Positions 24,371-32,791 are shown, counted from the stretch's first letter. The stretch is DNA of 54,972 bases from Prevotella sp. (GCA_016285055.1 JAEEPZ010000013.1:1-54972); one strand, 5' to 3'. Numbers and translations: made by a program. Notes: generated from the letters alone by a model not told the origin.

Positions 24371-25288
24371 ATGGAAATTACAAGCGCACAGAATCCGAGA
24401 ATCAAGCACTTGCTGCTGTTGCAGCAGAAATCTCAGGAGCGGCGCCGCGAGGGCCTCTTCGTAGTGGAGGGCGTGCGCGAGCTGCAGCACTGCATCGAAG
24501 GGGGCTATGAAGTGGAGAGCCTGTTTGTGTGCGAGGAGCTGATGGGCGACGACTTGAGGAAACTCACTGACGTTATTTTTGTCCGAAGCCTTCGGACGAA
24601 CAGTCCGAAGCCTTCGGACGAACAGTCCGAAGCCTTCGGACAAAATTTACTCACCATCCCCCCACAGCTATATGAGCGCGTGGCATACCGAGGCAGCACC
24701 GAGGGCGTCATCGCCATAGTGAAGGAGCGAAAGATGACATTGGATTCTCTCAACACTCAACACTCAACTCTCAACTCTCATCACTCAACTCTCAACTCTC
24801 ATCACTCAACTCTCAACTCTCATCACTCACCACTCATCATGGTGCTGGAGGGTGTGGAGAAGCCCGGCAACCTGGGCGCTGTGCTCCGCTCGGCCGATGC
24901 GGCAAAGGCCGACGCCGTCATTGTGTGTGACCCGCTGACCGACCTCTACAACCCCAACCTGATACGTGCTTCCATCGGTGCGGTCTTCACCGTGCCCACC
25001 GTGGCGTGCAGCAGCGAGGAGTGCATCGCCTTCCTCAAGGAGCACGGCATCCGCATCCTCACGGCACAGCTGCAGGACTCACACCTCTATTACGACACCG
25101 ACATGCGACAGCCCACCGCCCTCGTCATGGGGACGGAGTCGACAGGGCTGACGCAGCAGTGGCGCGAGGCAGCCGACGCACATATCCGCATACCTATGCT
25201 CGGACGCCTCGACTCGCTCAACGTCTCCGTCTCGGCTGCCATCCTGCTCTTCGAAGCCGTCAGGCAGCGAAGCGAACTCCCACTTTAA
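24371..25288 (+). CDS. TrmH/SpoU-family RNA 2'-O-methyltransferase with two repeat inserts
   Basis: SAM-dependent SPOUT methyltransferase for 2'-O-ribose methylation of rRNA or tRNA (305 aa). The N-terminal substrate-binding domain is 'EITSAQNPRIKHLLLLQQKSQERRREGLFVVEGVREL'. The SPOUT motifs are 'LEGVEKPGNLGAVLRSADA', 'VMGTESTGLT' and 'IPMLGRLDSLNVSVSAAILLFEAVRQR', so the knotted active site is intact. Two inserts disturb the normal spacing: residues ~71-91 come from three palindromes read in three frames, and residues 126-156 (SLNTQHSTLNSHHSTLNSHH) come from a CTCAACTCTCA array between the two domains. It heads a run with ribD and a YbhN-like gene. Confidence 0.92.
   Translation: MEITSAQNPRIKHLLLLQQKSQERRREGLFVVEGVRELQHCIEGGYEVESLFVCEELMGDDLRKLTDVIFVRSLRTNSPKPSDEQSEAFGQNLLTIPPQLYERVAYRGSTEGVIAIVKERKMTLDSLNTQHSTLNSHHSTLNSHHSTLNSHHSPLIMVLEGVEKPGNLGAVLRSADAAKADAVIVCDPLTDLYNPNLIRASIGAVFTVPTVACSSEECIAFLKEHGIRILTAQLQDSHLYYDTDMRQPTALVMGTESTGLTQQWREAADAHIRIPMLGRLDSLNVSVSAAILLFEAVRQRSELPL
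24581..24641. repeat. Three tandem 17-nt palindromes inside trmH
   Basis: GTCCGAAGCCTTCGGAC occurs at 24581-24597, 24603-24619 and 24625-24641, with the 5-nt spacer GAACA. The 22-nt period is not a multiple of three, so the copies are read as RSLRT, SPKPSDE and SEAFGQ. Confidence 0.95.
24746..24838. repeat. CTCAACTCTCA array inside trmH
   Basis: A 93-nt array of CAACTCTCAACTCTCATCACT-type units, free of stops in the gene's frame. The same DNA repeat is intergenic at 31664-31848 and 36155-36300, and intragenic in prmA and the helicase. Confidence 0.9.
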
Positions 25289-25324
25289 CTTCCACTTTAA
25301 CTTCCACTTTAACTTCCAGAACTG

Positions 25325-26278
25325 ATGAACACCGACGAAATATATATGCACCGCTGCCTGCAGCTGGCCCGTTGCGGACGGCAGAACGCCAAGCCCAACC
25401 CGATGGTGGGCGCAGTTCTCACTGCTCCGGTTCCCGGGTCTCTGCCCTCCCCCACCCTCACCGCCAGCATCATCGGCGAGGGCTACCATGCCCGTTGCGG
25501 TGAGGGCCACGCCGAGGTGAATGCTTTCGCCAGCGTGAAGGCCGAAGACGAGCCGCTGCTGAAAGAGGCCACGCTCTATGTGTCGCTGGAGCCGTGCTCG
25601 CACTACGGCAAGACGCCGCCATGTGCCGACCTGATCATCGAGAAAGGAGTGAAGCGTGTCGTCGTGGGCTGCATCGACGAGTTTGCCGAGGTGCAGGGCC
25701 GTGGCATCCGCAAGCTGCAGGAGGCCGGCATCGACGTCACGGTGGGCGTGCTGGAAGAAGCGTGCCGCGAGTTGAATCGCCGTTTCTTCACCTTCCACCG
25801 GCTGCATCGCCCGTACATTATATTAAAATGGGCACAGACGGCCAACGGCTTCATCGACGACCGCGGCCATGCCGTCAGCATCTCGTCGCCGTTCACCCAG
25901 ATGCTCAACCATAAGCTGCGTGCCGAAGAGGATGCCATCCTCGTGGGCCGAGTGACTGACGAGCGTGAGCATCCACTGCTCACCGTGCGCCACTGGTCGG
26001 GGCCGTCGCCGAAGCGACTCGTCATCGACCACCAGCATCCGTTGAACCTGGAGAGCCTGTATCACCACCACATCCAGTCGCTCATTGTCGAGGGAGGACG
26101 CAAGACACTCGACTCCTTCCTGGCACAAAACCTGTGGGACGAGATACGCGTAGAGACCAACACCGCCCTCACCGTGCAGGGAGGCACCCGTGCCCCTCAC
26201 CTACCCTCTTCAGCCAAGTCATATCGTCAGGAAGTATATGACGGCCATGTCATTGTAACCTTCAAGAACAATCCATGA
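25325..26278 (+). CDS. ribD: Riboflavin biosynthesis deaminase/reductase RibD
   Basis: Bifunctional enzyme of riboflavin synthesis (317 aa) that deaminates the pyrimidine intermediate and reduces its ribose. The deaminase zinc site shows as 'GHAEVNAFASV' and 'SLEPCSHYGKTPPCADLII' near residues 60-105. The reductase half starts around residue 155 ('PYIILKWAQTANGFID') with 'LVGRVTDEREHPLLTVR' and 'IVEGGRKTLDSFL'. It is somewhat short of the usual 350 aa in the reductase part. 'LTAPVPGSLPSPTLTAS' near residues 32-48 looks like a small repeat-type insertion between 'NPMVGAV' and 'IIGEGYH', which are normally close together. The gene follows trmH across ACTTTAACTTCC repeats and is followed 1 bp later by the YbhN-like gene. 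Confidence 0.93.
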   Translation: MNTDEIYMHRCLQLARCGRQNAKPNPMVGAVLTAPVPGSLPSPTLTASIIGEGYHARCGEGHAEVNAFASVKAEDEPLLKEATLYVSLEPCSHYGKTPPCADLIIEKGVKRVVVGCIDEFAEVQGRGIRKLQEAGIDVTVGVLEEACRELNRRFFTFHRLHRPYIILKWAQTANGFIDDRGHAVSISSPFTQMLNHKLRAEEDAILVGRVTDEREHPLLTVRHWSGPSPKRLVIDHQHPLNLESLYHHHIQSLIVEGGRKTLDSFLAQNLWDEIRVETNTALTVQGGTRAPHLPSSAKSYRQEVYDGHVIVTFKNNP

Positions 26279-26279
26279 G

Positions 26280-27281
26280 ATGAACAACAAAGGCACCTTG
26301 AGCAACGCAGTGAAGATGGTGCTGCCCCTGTTGCTGGGCGGAGCCATCCTCTACTGGATGTACCGCGGCTTTGACTTCGAGCGTGTGCGCCAGGTGGTGC
26401 TGCACGAGATGGACTGGACGTGGATGCTGCTGTCGTTTCCCTTCGGCATCATGGCTATGGCTTTGCGCGGCTGGCGCTGGCGGCAGACCTTAGAGCCGCT
26501 GGGGCAGGAGCCTCGCAAGAGTGTGGTCGTCAACAGCATCTTCCTCAGCTATGCCGCCTCGCTGGTCATCCCCCGCATCGGTGAGTTCACGCGGTGCGGT
26601 GTGTTGAAACGCTGGGAAGGCTTCTCGTTCACAAAGGCTCTGGGCACGGTAGTCACCGAGCGCATGGTCGACATGCTGCTGATGCTGCTCATTGTGGGAG
26701 TGACGCTCATAGTGGAGATGAGCACCTTCGGCACTTTCTTCCGACAGACAGGCACCAACTTCACGGGCATCCTCAGCGGCTTCACCTGGGCAGGATGGTT
26801 TGTCACAGCCATCTGCCTCCTTGCCGTGGGCATCCTGCTGTGGGTGTTGCTGCGCCACCTCTCTATCTATAACAAGGTGAAAACCACGCTGAGCGGCATC
26901 TGGGAAGGCATCACCTCACTGCGCAGTGTGCGCAACCTTCCCCTTTTCCTGCTGATGACCGTCGGCATCTGGCTGTGCTATTTTCTGCACTACTATCTCA
27001 CGTTTTTCTGTTTCGACTTCACACAGGGTCTCGGTCTGTCGTGCGCTCTGGTCACCTTCGTGGTGGGCAGCATCGCCGTCATCGTGCCCACGCCCAATGG
27101 TGCCGGCCCATGGCACTTTGCCGTGAAGACCATGCTCATCCTCTACGGTGTGCAGGATGAGCAGGCCCTCTACTTTGTCCTCATCGTCCACACCGTGCAG
27201 ACACTCCTCGTCGTTCTCGTAGGAGTGTACGCCTGGGCCCGGCTAAGCTTCATCACCCGCAACAGCCAGGACAGCCACTAA
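26280..27281 (+). CDS. YbhN/UPF0104-like integral membrane protein (lysylphosphatidylglycerol synthase TM-like)
   Basis: A 333-residue protein with about eight hydrophobic segments: 'MVLPLLLGGAILYWMYRGFDF', 'WMLLSFPFGIMAMALRGWRWRQTL', 'MLLMLLIVGVTLIVE', 'LFLLMTVGIWLCYFLHYYLTFF' and others. 'RVVQNSIFLSYAASLVIPRIGEFTRCGVLKRW'-like sequence near residues 80-115 and 'ALVTFVVGSIAVIVPTPNGAGPWHFAVKTMLILYGV' near 255 match the UPF0104/YbhN flippase-like family. Substrate unknown. The ATG is 1 bp after the ribD stop, so it is cotranscribed. Confidence 0.88.
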   Translation: MNNKGTLSNAVKMVLPLLLGGAILYWMYRGFDFERVRQVVLHEMDWTWMLLSFPFGIMAMALRGWRWRQTLEPLGQEPRKSVVVNSIFLSYAASLVIPRIGEFTRCGVLKRWEGFSFTKALGTVVTERMVDMLLMLLIVGVTLIVEMSTFGTFFRQTGTNFTGILSGFTWAGWFVTAICLLAVGILLWVLLRHLSIYNKVKTTLSGIWEGITSLRSVRNLPLFLLMTVGIWLCYFLHYYLTFFCFDFTQGLGLSCALVTFVVGSIAVIVPTPNGAGPWHFAVKTMLILYGVQDEQALYFVLIVHTVQTLLVVLVGVYAWARLSFITRNSQDSH

Positions 27282-27304
27282 AGCCTCACGGGGTCCCTGT
27301 CGCT

Positions 27305-27892
27305 GAGCACTCTGCGGCGGGCAAGGCGCCAGCCATCCCCTCCCTTCAAGGGGAGGGGTTAGGGGTGGGGTCTGTAATATCAGTAATACTCTATCAGCGA
27401 AGAAAGTGGCAGCGGTGGGGCCAGTAATCAGAATCAATAAGCAAAAACGATGCACTACAATTGAACAGAAGCAAACCACAAGGGCAAGCGCGAACAACGC
27501 AAGTATCTGCGTAATCATTCGACACGGGCAGAATGCATAATGTGGCAGGTACTGAAAGGACGACAGTGTGGCGGCTACAAGTTTCGCCGGCAACAAGGTA
27601 TCGGGCCATACATACTGGACTTCTACTGTCCCGAACTGAAACTATGCATAGAGCTTGATGGGTCGTCACACGAACACAAATATGACTATGACGAGGAACG
27701 TACGGCTTTCCTGGCCAAGCAGGGAATCCGGGTGGTAAGATACAGAAACGAGCAGGTGTATTGCAATCCGCAGTGGATAGTAGAGGACATACTCAGGCAG
27801 ACAGAAAATATTACTGATATTACAGACCCCACCCCTAACCCCTCCCCTTGAAGGGAGGGGATGGCTGGCGCCTTGCCCGCCGCAGAGTACTC
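27305..27892. mobile_element. Compact element: DUF559 gene inside 84-bp inverted repeats
   Basis: The arms 27305-27388 and 27809-27892 are 84 nt each and perfectly complementary except for one position. Each arm holds an outer GC-rich part (CTGCGGCGGGCAAGGCGCC) and an inner palindrome (CCCCTCCCTTCAAGGGGAGGGG), ending in CTGTAATATCAGTAATA. The 420-bp core encodes a DUF559 protein whose last codons run into the right arm. No target-site duplication is obvious. It is inserted between convergent genes. Mobility is inferred from structure. Confidence 0.75.
27540..27851 (+). CDS. DUF559 (Vsr-like endonuclease fold) protein, N-terminus interrupted
   Basis: A small protein of the DUF559 family, related to very-short-patch-repair and PD-(D/E)XK nucleases. 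'MWQVLKGRQCGGYKFRRQQGIGPYILDFYCPELKLCIELDGSSHEHKYDYDEERTAFLAKQGIRVVRYRNEQV' includes the fold's 'DFYCPELKLCIELDG' core. Homologs begin about 25 residues earlier. Here that sequence (KREQRKYLRNHSTRAECI) is present in frame and preceded by ATG CAC TAC AAT at 27450, but a TGA at 27462-27464 interrupts it. The gene is therefore either N-terminally truncated, starting at 27540, or a recent pseudogene. The C-terminus (TDPTPNPSP) is encoded by the right inverted repeat. Confidence 0.75.
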   Translation: MWQVLKGRQCGGYKFRRQQGIGPYILDFYCPELKLCIELDGSSHEHKYDYDEERTAFLAKQGIRVVRYRNEQVYCNPQWIVEDILRQTENITDITDPTPNPSP

Positions 27893-27962
27893 CGTTAGGC
27901 TAGCGCCTTGCCCGCCGCCGGGACTCCGTTAGGCTAGTGCCTTACCCGCCGCAGGGACTCCG
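27863..27962. repeat. 34/35-bp GC-rich tandem repeat next to the DUF559 element
   Basis: Three units beginning GGCTGGCGCC/GGCTAGCGCC/GGCTAGTGCC and ending ACTCCG(TTA): 27863-27897, 27898-27931 and 27932-27962 (truncated). The first unit is also the outer part of the right inverted-repeat arm, so one inverted unit sits on the left side as well. Up to 28020 there is further GC-rich sequence and no gene. Confidence 0.8.
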
Positions 27963-28020
27963 CCCGGGCAACGTCCCAGCCGCGGGTCAGGCACTCCCAA
28001 GGGACAACAGGACACAGTCC

Positions 28021-29205
28021 TTACCCGCGACGTGCTTTCTCCCAGGTGCCGTTGGTGCTGTGTGTCATCAAATAGCGGACACCGAGGAAGACATTCATGT
28101 TCATGAACAGGAAATAGTATGGCACATAGAGCACCTTGCTCTTCTTGCCTTTGGCGACCAACACATAGCCGGCAAAGGCAGCGACATAGAAGAGTAGCTG
28201 AAGAATGAGGATGACGGTGTAGACAGTGCCGGCCTTCATCATCACCAGCGCCACATTGAGCGGTATGAGTGCCATGAGCGCCAGCGGGGTGATGCTCCAG
28301 CGCAGCACCCGATGTGAAATGAACTGGAAGCAGACTTTGGGATGGCGGAAGGGATTCATGAGCGAGCGCAGCCACCAGATGCTCTGCAGGCCTCCAGCGG
28401 CAATACGCCGCTTGCGTTTCGACTCTTCCTGCATGTCAGCCGAACCGAATTCACTGGCGTAGGCATCACTGGTGTAGGCAATGCGATGGCCATCCTTGAG
28501 AATCAGCATGGAGAGCATAAAGTCGTCGAGCAAGGCATTTGACGGTGCCTCGCGATAGTGCTCCATGCGTATGGCAAAGAGTTCGCCCGCTGCCCCCATG
28601 GCAGAATAGAGCTCGCTGTCCCATCGCTTCAGGGTGCTCTCGTATTTCCAATAAAGTCCCTCTCCTTCGGCGGCGGCATGTCCTTCCTGCCGGGCAGCCA
28701 CACGCTTCTCGCCAGAGACGCAACTGACATTGGGGCGCATCATCTGGCGAACAATCTCGACGATGGCATCGGCATTGAGCATGGTATTGGCATCGGTGAA
28801 GACCACTATCTCACTCTTATTCTCGCGTAGGCCGTGCTGCATAGCGGCAGCCTTGCCACGGCGCTCGGGACTGAAGACGAGTGTCACCTCAGGATAGTTT
28901 TGCAGCAGGTCGTTGCTGTCGTCGCTGCTGCCATCGGTGACCCACATAATGCAGAGGCGCTCACGCGGATAGCGCAGCTGGCGGATGTTCTGCATCTTCT
29001 CCTCTATGATGTCACGCTCATTGTAGGCGCAGATCATCAGCGTTACCGTGGGCAGCTCATCGTCGGCAGGAAGCTCTTGAGGCTGCTCCTTCTTCACAAA
29101 CAGGCGTTTCATCCTGAGCAGCAGCCACAGCACCAGACCATAGCCCACATATGTGTAGGCCACCAGTGCGAGACACACCCAGAAGATAATTTTCAGCGCA
29201 GTCAC
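28021..29205 (-). CDS. Membrane glycosyltransferase, family 2
   Basis: A processive-type GT2 enzyme (394 aa) with one N-terminal membrane segment, a cytoplasmic GT-A domain and C-terminal membrane segments. The GT-A motifs are 'TLMICAYNERDIIEEKMQNI', 'VTDGSSDDSNDLL', 'VVFTDANTMLNADAI' (the DxD-like metal site), 'GELFAIR', 'LLDDFML' and 'KRKRRIAAGG'. C-terminal segments include 'WSITPLALMALIPLNVALVM' and 'VYTVILILQLLFYVAAFAGYVL'. It probably makes or exports a surface polysaccharide; donor and acceptor cannot be deduced. Its upstream region is a GGAGTTAAA array. Confidence 0.9.
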   Translation of the reverse strand: MTALKIIFWVCLALVAYTYVGYGLVLWLLLRMKRLFVKKEQPQELPADDELPTVTLMICAYNERDIIEEKMQNIRQLRYPRERLCIMWVTDGSSDDSNDLLQNYPEVTLVFSPERRGKAAAMQHGLRENKSEIVVFTDANTMLNADAIVEIVRQMMRPNVSCVSGEKRVAARQEGHAAAEGEGLYWKYESTLKRWDSELYSAMGAAGELFAIRMEHYREAPSNALLDDFMLSMLILKDGHRIAYTSDAYASEFGSADMQEESKRKRRIAAGGLQSIWWLRSLMNPFRHPKVCFQFISHRVLRWSITPLALMALIPLNVALVMMKAGTVYTVILILQLLFYVAAFAGYVLVAKGKKSKVLYVPYYFLFMNMNVFLGVRYLMTHSTNGTWEKARRG

Positions 29206-29216
29206 CTGTTCTTTAT

Positions 29217-29312
29217 GTTAAAGGAGTTAAAGGAGTTAAGGGAGTTAAGGGAGTTAAAGGAGTTAAAGGAGTTAAGGGAGTTAAAGGAGTTAAGGGAATT
29301 AAGGGAGTTAAA
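29217..29312. repeat. GGAGTTAAA / GGAGTTAAG tandem array
   Basis: About ten 9-nt units of GGAGTTAA(A/G) fill the gap between the secreted HExxH protein gene and the glycosyltransferase. On the transcribed (minus) strand this reads TTTAACTCC. The same unit forms both arms of the hairpin at 16506-16642. Confidence 0.95.
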
Positions 29313-29338
29313 GACAAAACTTGCGAAAGATGAATAAT

Positions 29339-31633
29339 CTATTCGCGGATGACTCTCTTCTTGCCATTCACAATGTAGAGGCCCTTGGCGGGCTGCAGGA
29401 CACGGCGTCCCTGCAGATCGTAGTAGCGATAGTCAGTAGCGGGATGGCACTGGCTGTCGCTGATGCCTGTATGAATCTGCTCCTCAGTAAGACTGCCGAA
29501 GAAATGCAGGCGGAAGTTATCGAAGATGCACCAGTAGGACGTGGGCATTGACGACGAGCGAAGCCCCACGGTCAGCGTGTTGCTGGTAGTGGTGACGAAG
29601 ACGCTGTTGTCGTAGAGTCCCTTGGCAAAATACTTGCTGGAAGACAGCATGGTGTTGGGCACATAGTATTTGCCCCCCACCTGTTTGTCGTCGGTATGCA
29701 GTCTGGTGGGCTGTGCGCTCTCGGCAATGTGAGCTATCTTAGTAGACTTGCTACCGGCATAGAGCATCGCGTTGACCTTATTGTTTCCCGCAGCCCAGGC
29801 ATTGTAGGAGTCGGCGGTGGTGCCAGGACGCTGGAATCCCTGCATCATCAGCCGGAAGGTGCCAATGGGCAGGTCCTTGAGCGTCTGCTTCATGTTGAAT
29901 GTCTTCTCGTAGAACTCGCCGCAGGAATAGTTGACCGTAGGAGCCGGCGTCCAGCCTGTGGCATTGTCCATACCGGGATTGACCATCAGGAACGTCAGGT
30001 CGAAGGGTTTCTCGGTATCTGTGGGTGTGGCGGCATTGAGGAAGAGGAGCGCAGCCTGCCACGCCTCGGCGGCCAGTGGCGTCAGCTCTGTGACGGCTGT
30101 GGCTTTCTCCAATCGCTCCTCGATGCTGCTGATGGCATCGGCAAAGGCCTGGTCGGCATCGGCCGGCGAGCATGTATGAGGCACATCGGCAAAGGCCTTG
30201 ATAGGCACAAGGGTGCTCATGGTCTCGCTTTTCAGTTGTGCCACGGCCCCACTTTCGAATGTCTGCATCTCTTCGGCAGTGAGGATGAGCCAGCGCTGCT
30301 GCGTAGCCGTGTTGCTAAGGTCGAAAGCCTGAGAGCCTACCGCGCCGTTGGCATTGGCTATCATGCAGTTGGGCGACAGGTTGCCCGTAGGATGGATGAG
30401 CCAGTAGCCACGCTGTGCATGCTCGCCACTGCCCACATCGACCCGGCCCTTCATCAAGTGGAAATTGTCACCGGCTGTCAGCGTGGTGCGTGTCAAGGTC
30501 TTGAAGCCGCCAGAGTAGGTCATATACTGCCCCGTAGAGGCATTGCGCAGTTGATAATACTGGTTGTTGGGTGTAAAGGTAATATACCAGGCAGCACTGT
30601 CGTTCTGCGCAGCTTCTTCTGCTGTCATGTCGCGCCATTTCAACACGCCCGTAGCGGTGGGAATGAGATAAGCAGAGTAGAGTCCGCGCTCGACATTCTC
30701 ACTCTTCAGATAGTATTTCACGTCATCCTCTTGGTCGAAGGAATAATATGGCTCTGCGAAGGTGTTGGAACGGTGCTCGAGGCCGTCCTCGCCCAAGGCC
30801 TGTCCTATCATGGCATTGGCGTAGTAGGTCTTCAGCTGGCCGTCGTCCTCGTGTGCGCCGTTGACGCCGTATGGCCACATGTGCTGTGTATCGCCATTGA
30901 GACGCGAGCCTGTGGTGTTGTCCCAGAAGTCGAGGAACGCCGATACGCGGTCGCCCAGCCAATGGCCCGTGCCATTGCCCTCGCGCAGGATGCTGCCTGC
31001 CCACTGCGTGCTGTAATTGATGACGCCCAGTCCATGCTGCATCTCGTGCATCAGCGTGCCTGTGCGCTGGTAGCTGCTGTTGGCACCCATGTTGATCCAC
31101 GGCTGGTCCTTGTAGGCGCAGTCGGCCGTAGGAGTGCCGGGGCTATAGCCTATGTCAAATTTCTTCTTGATGCTGGTGAGGTCGCTGAATATCTGACAGG
31201 CCTGCGTGGCAGCATTGTTGATACGGGTATTGGTAGCAGCATCGCCGCCGTTATTGTACCAATAGGTGACCTCTCCCTTTGGCAGCGTACAGAACTTGAT
31301 GACGTTGCCATAGCCCACCGTGCCGTTCTGCGCCTTCGCGTACGCGCGCATATAATAAAATGTAGCGGGTTCCAAGTTTTCCAGAACGTAGACGGTGCCA
31401 TTGCCAGCCGTCATGGTCTTTGTCGTGGTGTTGTCATCAATGGTGGGATTGACATGTGTGGCATAACAGAATCCCCGCTGCGTGACAGTGGATCCGTTGC
31501 TCTTGGCGGTCATCCTGCCGAAAGCCATTGTGGCTCCACGGGCATACTTCGGATTAGTAGTTGCTGTAGGCTCGTTCTGTGCCATTGCACTACTGAACAA
31601 AGCACAAAGAATAAACAAAAATGATATACGCAT
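29339..31633 (-). CDS. Secreted multidomain protein with a zinc-peptidase-like HExxH motif
   Basis: A 764-residue exported protein (signal peptide MRISFLFILCALFSSAMAQ). Residues ~25-115 resemble a fibronectin-III-like domain ('GSTVTQRGFCYATHVNPTI', 'LEPATFYYMRAYAKAQNGTVGYG'). A catalytic-looking region follows with 'TLMHEMQHGLGVIN': H196, E197, H200 form an HExxH site, but the position of a metzincin third ligand (+10) is Asn, so activity is uncertain. Residues ~350-460 look like a ricin-type or lectin-like fold ('YYQLRNASTGQYMTYSG'). A later part resembles a carbohydrate-binding domain. The tail 'YRYYDLQGRRVLQPAKGLYIVNGKK' is the sorting-type C-terminus of Prevotella secreted proteins. Family not recognised with certainty. 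Confidence 0.75.
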   Translation of the reverse strand: MRISFLFILCALFSSAMAQNEPTATTNPKYARGATMAFGRMTAKSNGSTVTQRGFCYATHVNPTIDDNTTTKTMTAGNGTVYVLENLEPATFYYMRAYAKAQNGTVGYGNVIKFCTLPKGEVTYWYNNGGDAATNTRINNAATQACQIFSDLTSIKKKFDIGYSPGTPTADCAYKDQPWINMGANSSYQRTGTLMHEMQHGLGVINYSTQWAGSILREGNGTGHWLGDRVSAFLDFWDNTTGSRLNGDTQHMWPYGVNGAHEDDGQLKTYYANAMIGQALGEDGLEHRSNTFAEPYYSFDQEDDVKYYLKSENVERGLYSAYLIPTATGVLKWRDMTAEEAAQNDSAAWYITFTPNNQYYQLRNASTGQYMTYSGGFKTLTRTTLTAGDNFHLMKGRVDVGSGEHAQRGYWLIHPTGNLSPNCMIANANGAVGSQAFDLSNTATQQRWLILTAEEMQTFESGAVAQLKSETMSTLVPIKAFADVPHTCSPADADQAFADAISSIEERLEKATAVTELTPLAAEAWQAALLFLNAATPTDTEKPFDLTFLMVNPGMDNATGWTPAPTVNYSCGEFYEKTFNMKQTLKDLPIGTFRLMMQGFQRPGTTADSYNAWAAGNNKVNAMLYAGSKSTKIAHIAESAQPTRLHTDDKQVGGKYYVPNTMLSSSKYFAKGLYDNSVFVTTTSNTLTVGLRSSSMPTSYWCIFDNFRLHFFGSLTEEQIHTGISDSQCHPATDYRYYDLQGRRVLQPAKGLYIVNGKKRVIRE

Positions 31634-31663
31634 AGCATTAACTCTTAATTATATCTCTTAACT

Positions 31664-31832
<169 letters not shown>

Positions 31833-31848
<16 letters not shown>

Positions 31849-32585
31849 GTTGGATACTTCCGCCACCAGCCGTCCCAACGAAGGCGCATCACTCCAAAGA
31901 ACGCTTCGGAGAAGATGCCGCCTGACATCTTGCTTGTTCCCTCACGTCGGTTGACAAAGATGACGGGCACTTCCTTCAGCTTGAAGCCAATCTTGTAGGC
32001 AGTGTACTTCATCTCTATCTGGAAGGCATAGCCCTTGAAGCGTATCTTGTCTAACTCTATCGTCTTCAGCACGCGCCGCTTATAGCAGACGAAGCCTGCC
32101 GTAGTGTCGTGCACCTTGATGCCAGTAATCAGGCGCACATACTTGGAAGCGAAGTAACTCATCAGCACACGACCCATGGGCCAGTTCACCACGTTGACGC
32201 CGCTGACATAGCGTGAGCCCACCGCTAAGTCGTTGCCCTCATCATGGCAGGCGGCGTAAAGGCGCGGCAGGTCATAAGGGTCATGGCTGAAGTCAGCATC
32301 CATCTCGAAGATATAGTCGTAGTCACGGTCCAGCGCCCACTTAAAACCGGCTATATAGGCAGTGCCCAAGCCCAGCTTGCCACTGCGCTCTACGAGGAAC
32401 AGACGGTCGGCAAACTCATCGGCCATCAGCCTCTTCACTATCTGCGCAGTACCATCGGGCGAGCCATCATCAATAATCAGAATATGAAAGTATTTCTCCA
32501 GCCCGAAGACGACCCGGATGATTTTCTCAATGTTCTCCTTCTCGTTATAAGTAGGGATGATAACGATGCAATCGCTCTTGTTCAT
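31833..32585 (-). CDS. Polyprenol monophosphomannose synthase-like glycosyltransferase (GT2)
   Basis: A 250-residue GT2 enzyme of the dolichol/polyprenol-phosphate mannose synthase type, which loads a sugar onto a lipid carrier at the membrane. 'VIIPTYNEKENIEKIIRVVF', 'LIIDDGSPDGTAQIV', 'YIFEMDADFSHDPYDLPRL' (DAD metal motif), 'VGSRYVSGVNVVNWPMGR' and 'TAGFVCYKR' match the family closely. There are no C-terminal membrane segments, so it is the soluble DPM1-like form. The C-terminal codons run into the CTCAAC array. It is divergent from lpxC-fabZ. Confidence 0.92.
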
Positions 32586-32607
32586 TGTTTCAGGTACATT
32601 TGGGATG

Positions 32608-32615
32608 CAAAGATA
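32608..32615 (-). promoter_or_regulatory. Bacteroidetes -7 box for the mannosyltransferase
   Basis: TATCTTTG on the minus strand matches TAnnTTTG, 22 nt upstream of the ATG at 32585. Confidence 0.6.
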
Positions 32616-32732
32616 CGAAAAAGTTGAAAGTAGAATGTTGAAAGTTAAAAGTTTTTTTGCGACATTGCTTAAAAAAAGTTAAGAGTTGGCCTTTAACTCC
32701 ATTCTCCGCACTCCTAACTCCTAACTTTTCGC

Positions 32733-32740
32733 TACCTTTG
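32733..32740 (+). promoter_or_regulatory. Bacteroidetes -7 box for lpxC-fabZ
   Basis: TACCTTTG matches TAnnTTTG, about 50 nt before the ATG at 32792. The -33 region is not clear. Confidence 0.6.
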
Positions 32741-32791
32741 CAGCGAACTTGAGAAGAAATCTCAAATCTAATTCTCAAACCACAAATCAAT

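Noticed and set aside
24581..24641. Possible CRISPR (regularly spaced palindromes)
   Set aside because: Spacers are only 5 nt and identical, it lies inside trmH, and no cas genes are present.
24746..24838. trmH, prmA and helicase as pseudogenes because of inserted repeats
   Set aside because: The inserts keep the frame and all catalytic motifs on both sides are intact, so the genes are probably functional.
29696..31624. 642-codon plus-strand frame opposite the HExxH protein
   Set aside because: The minus-strand product has a signal peptide, HExxH site and sorting tail; the plus frame has no recognisable domain.
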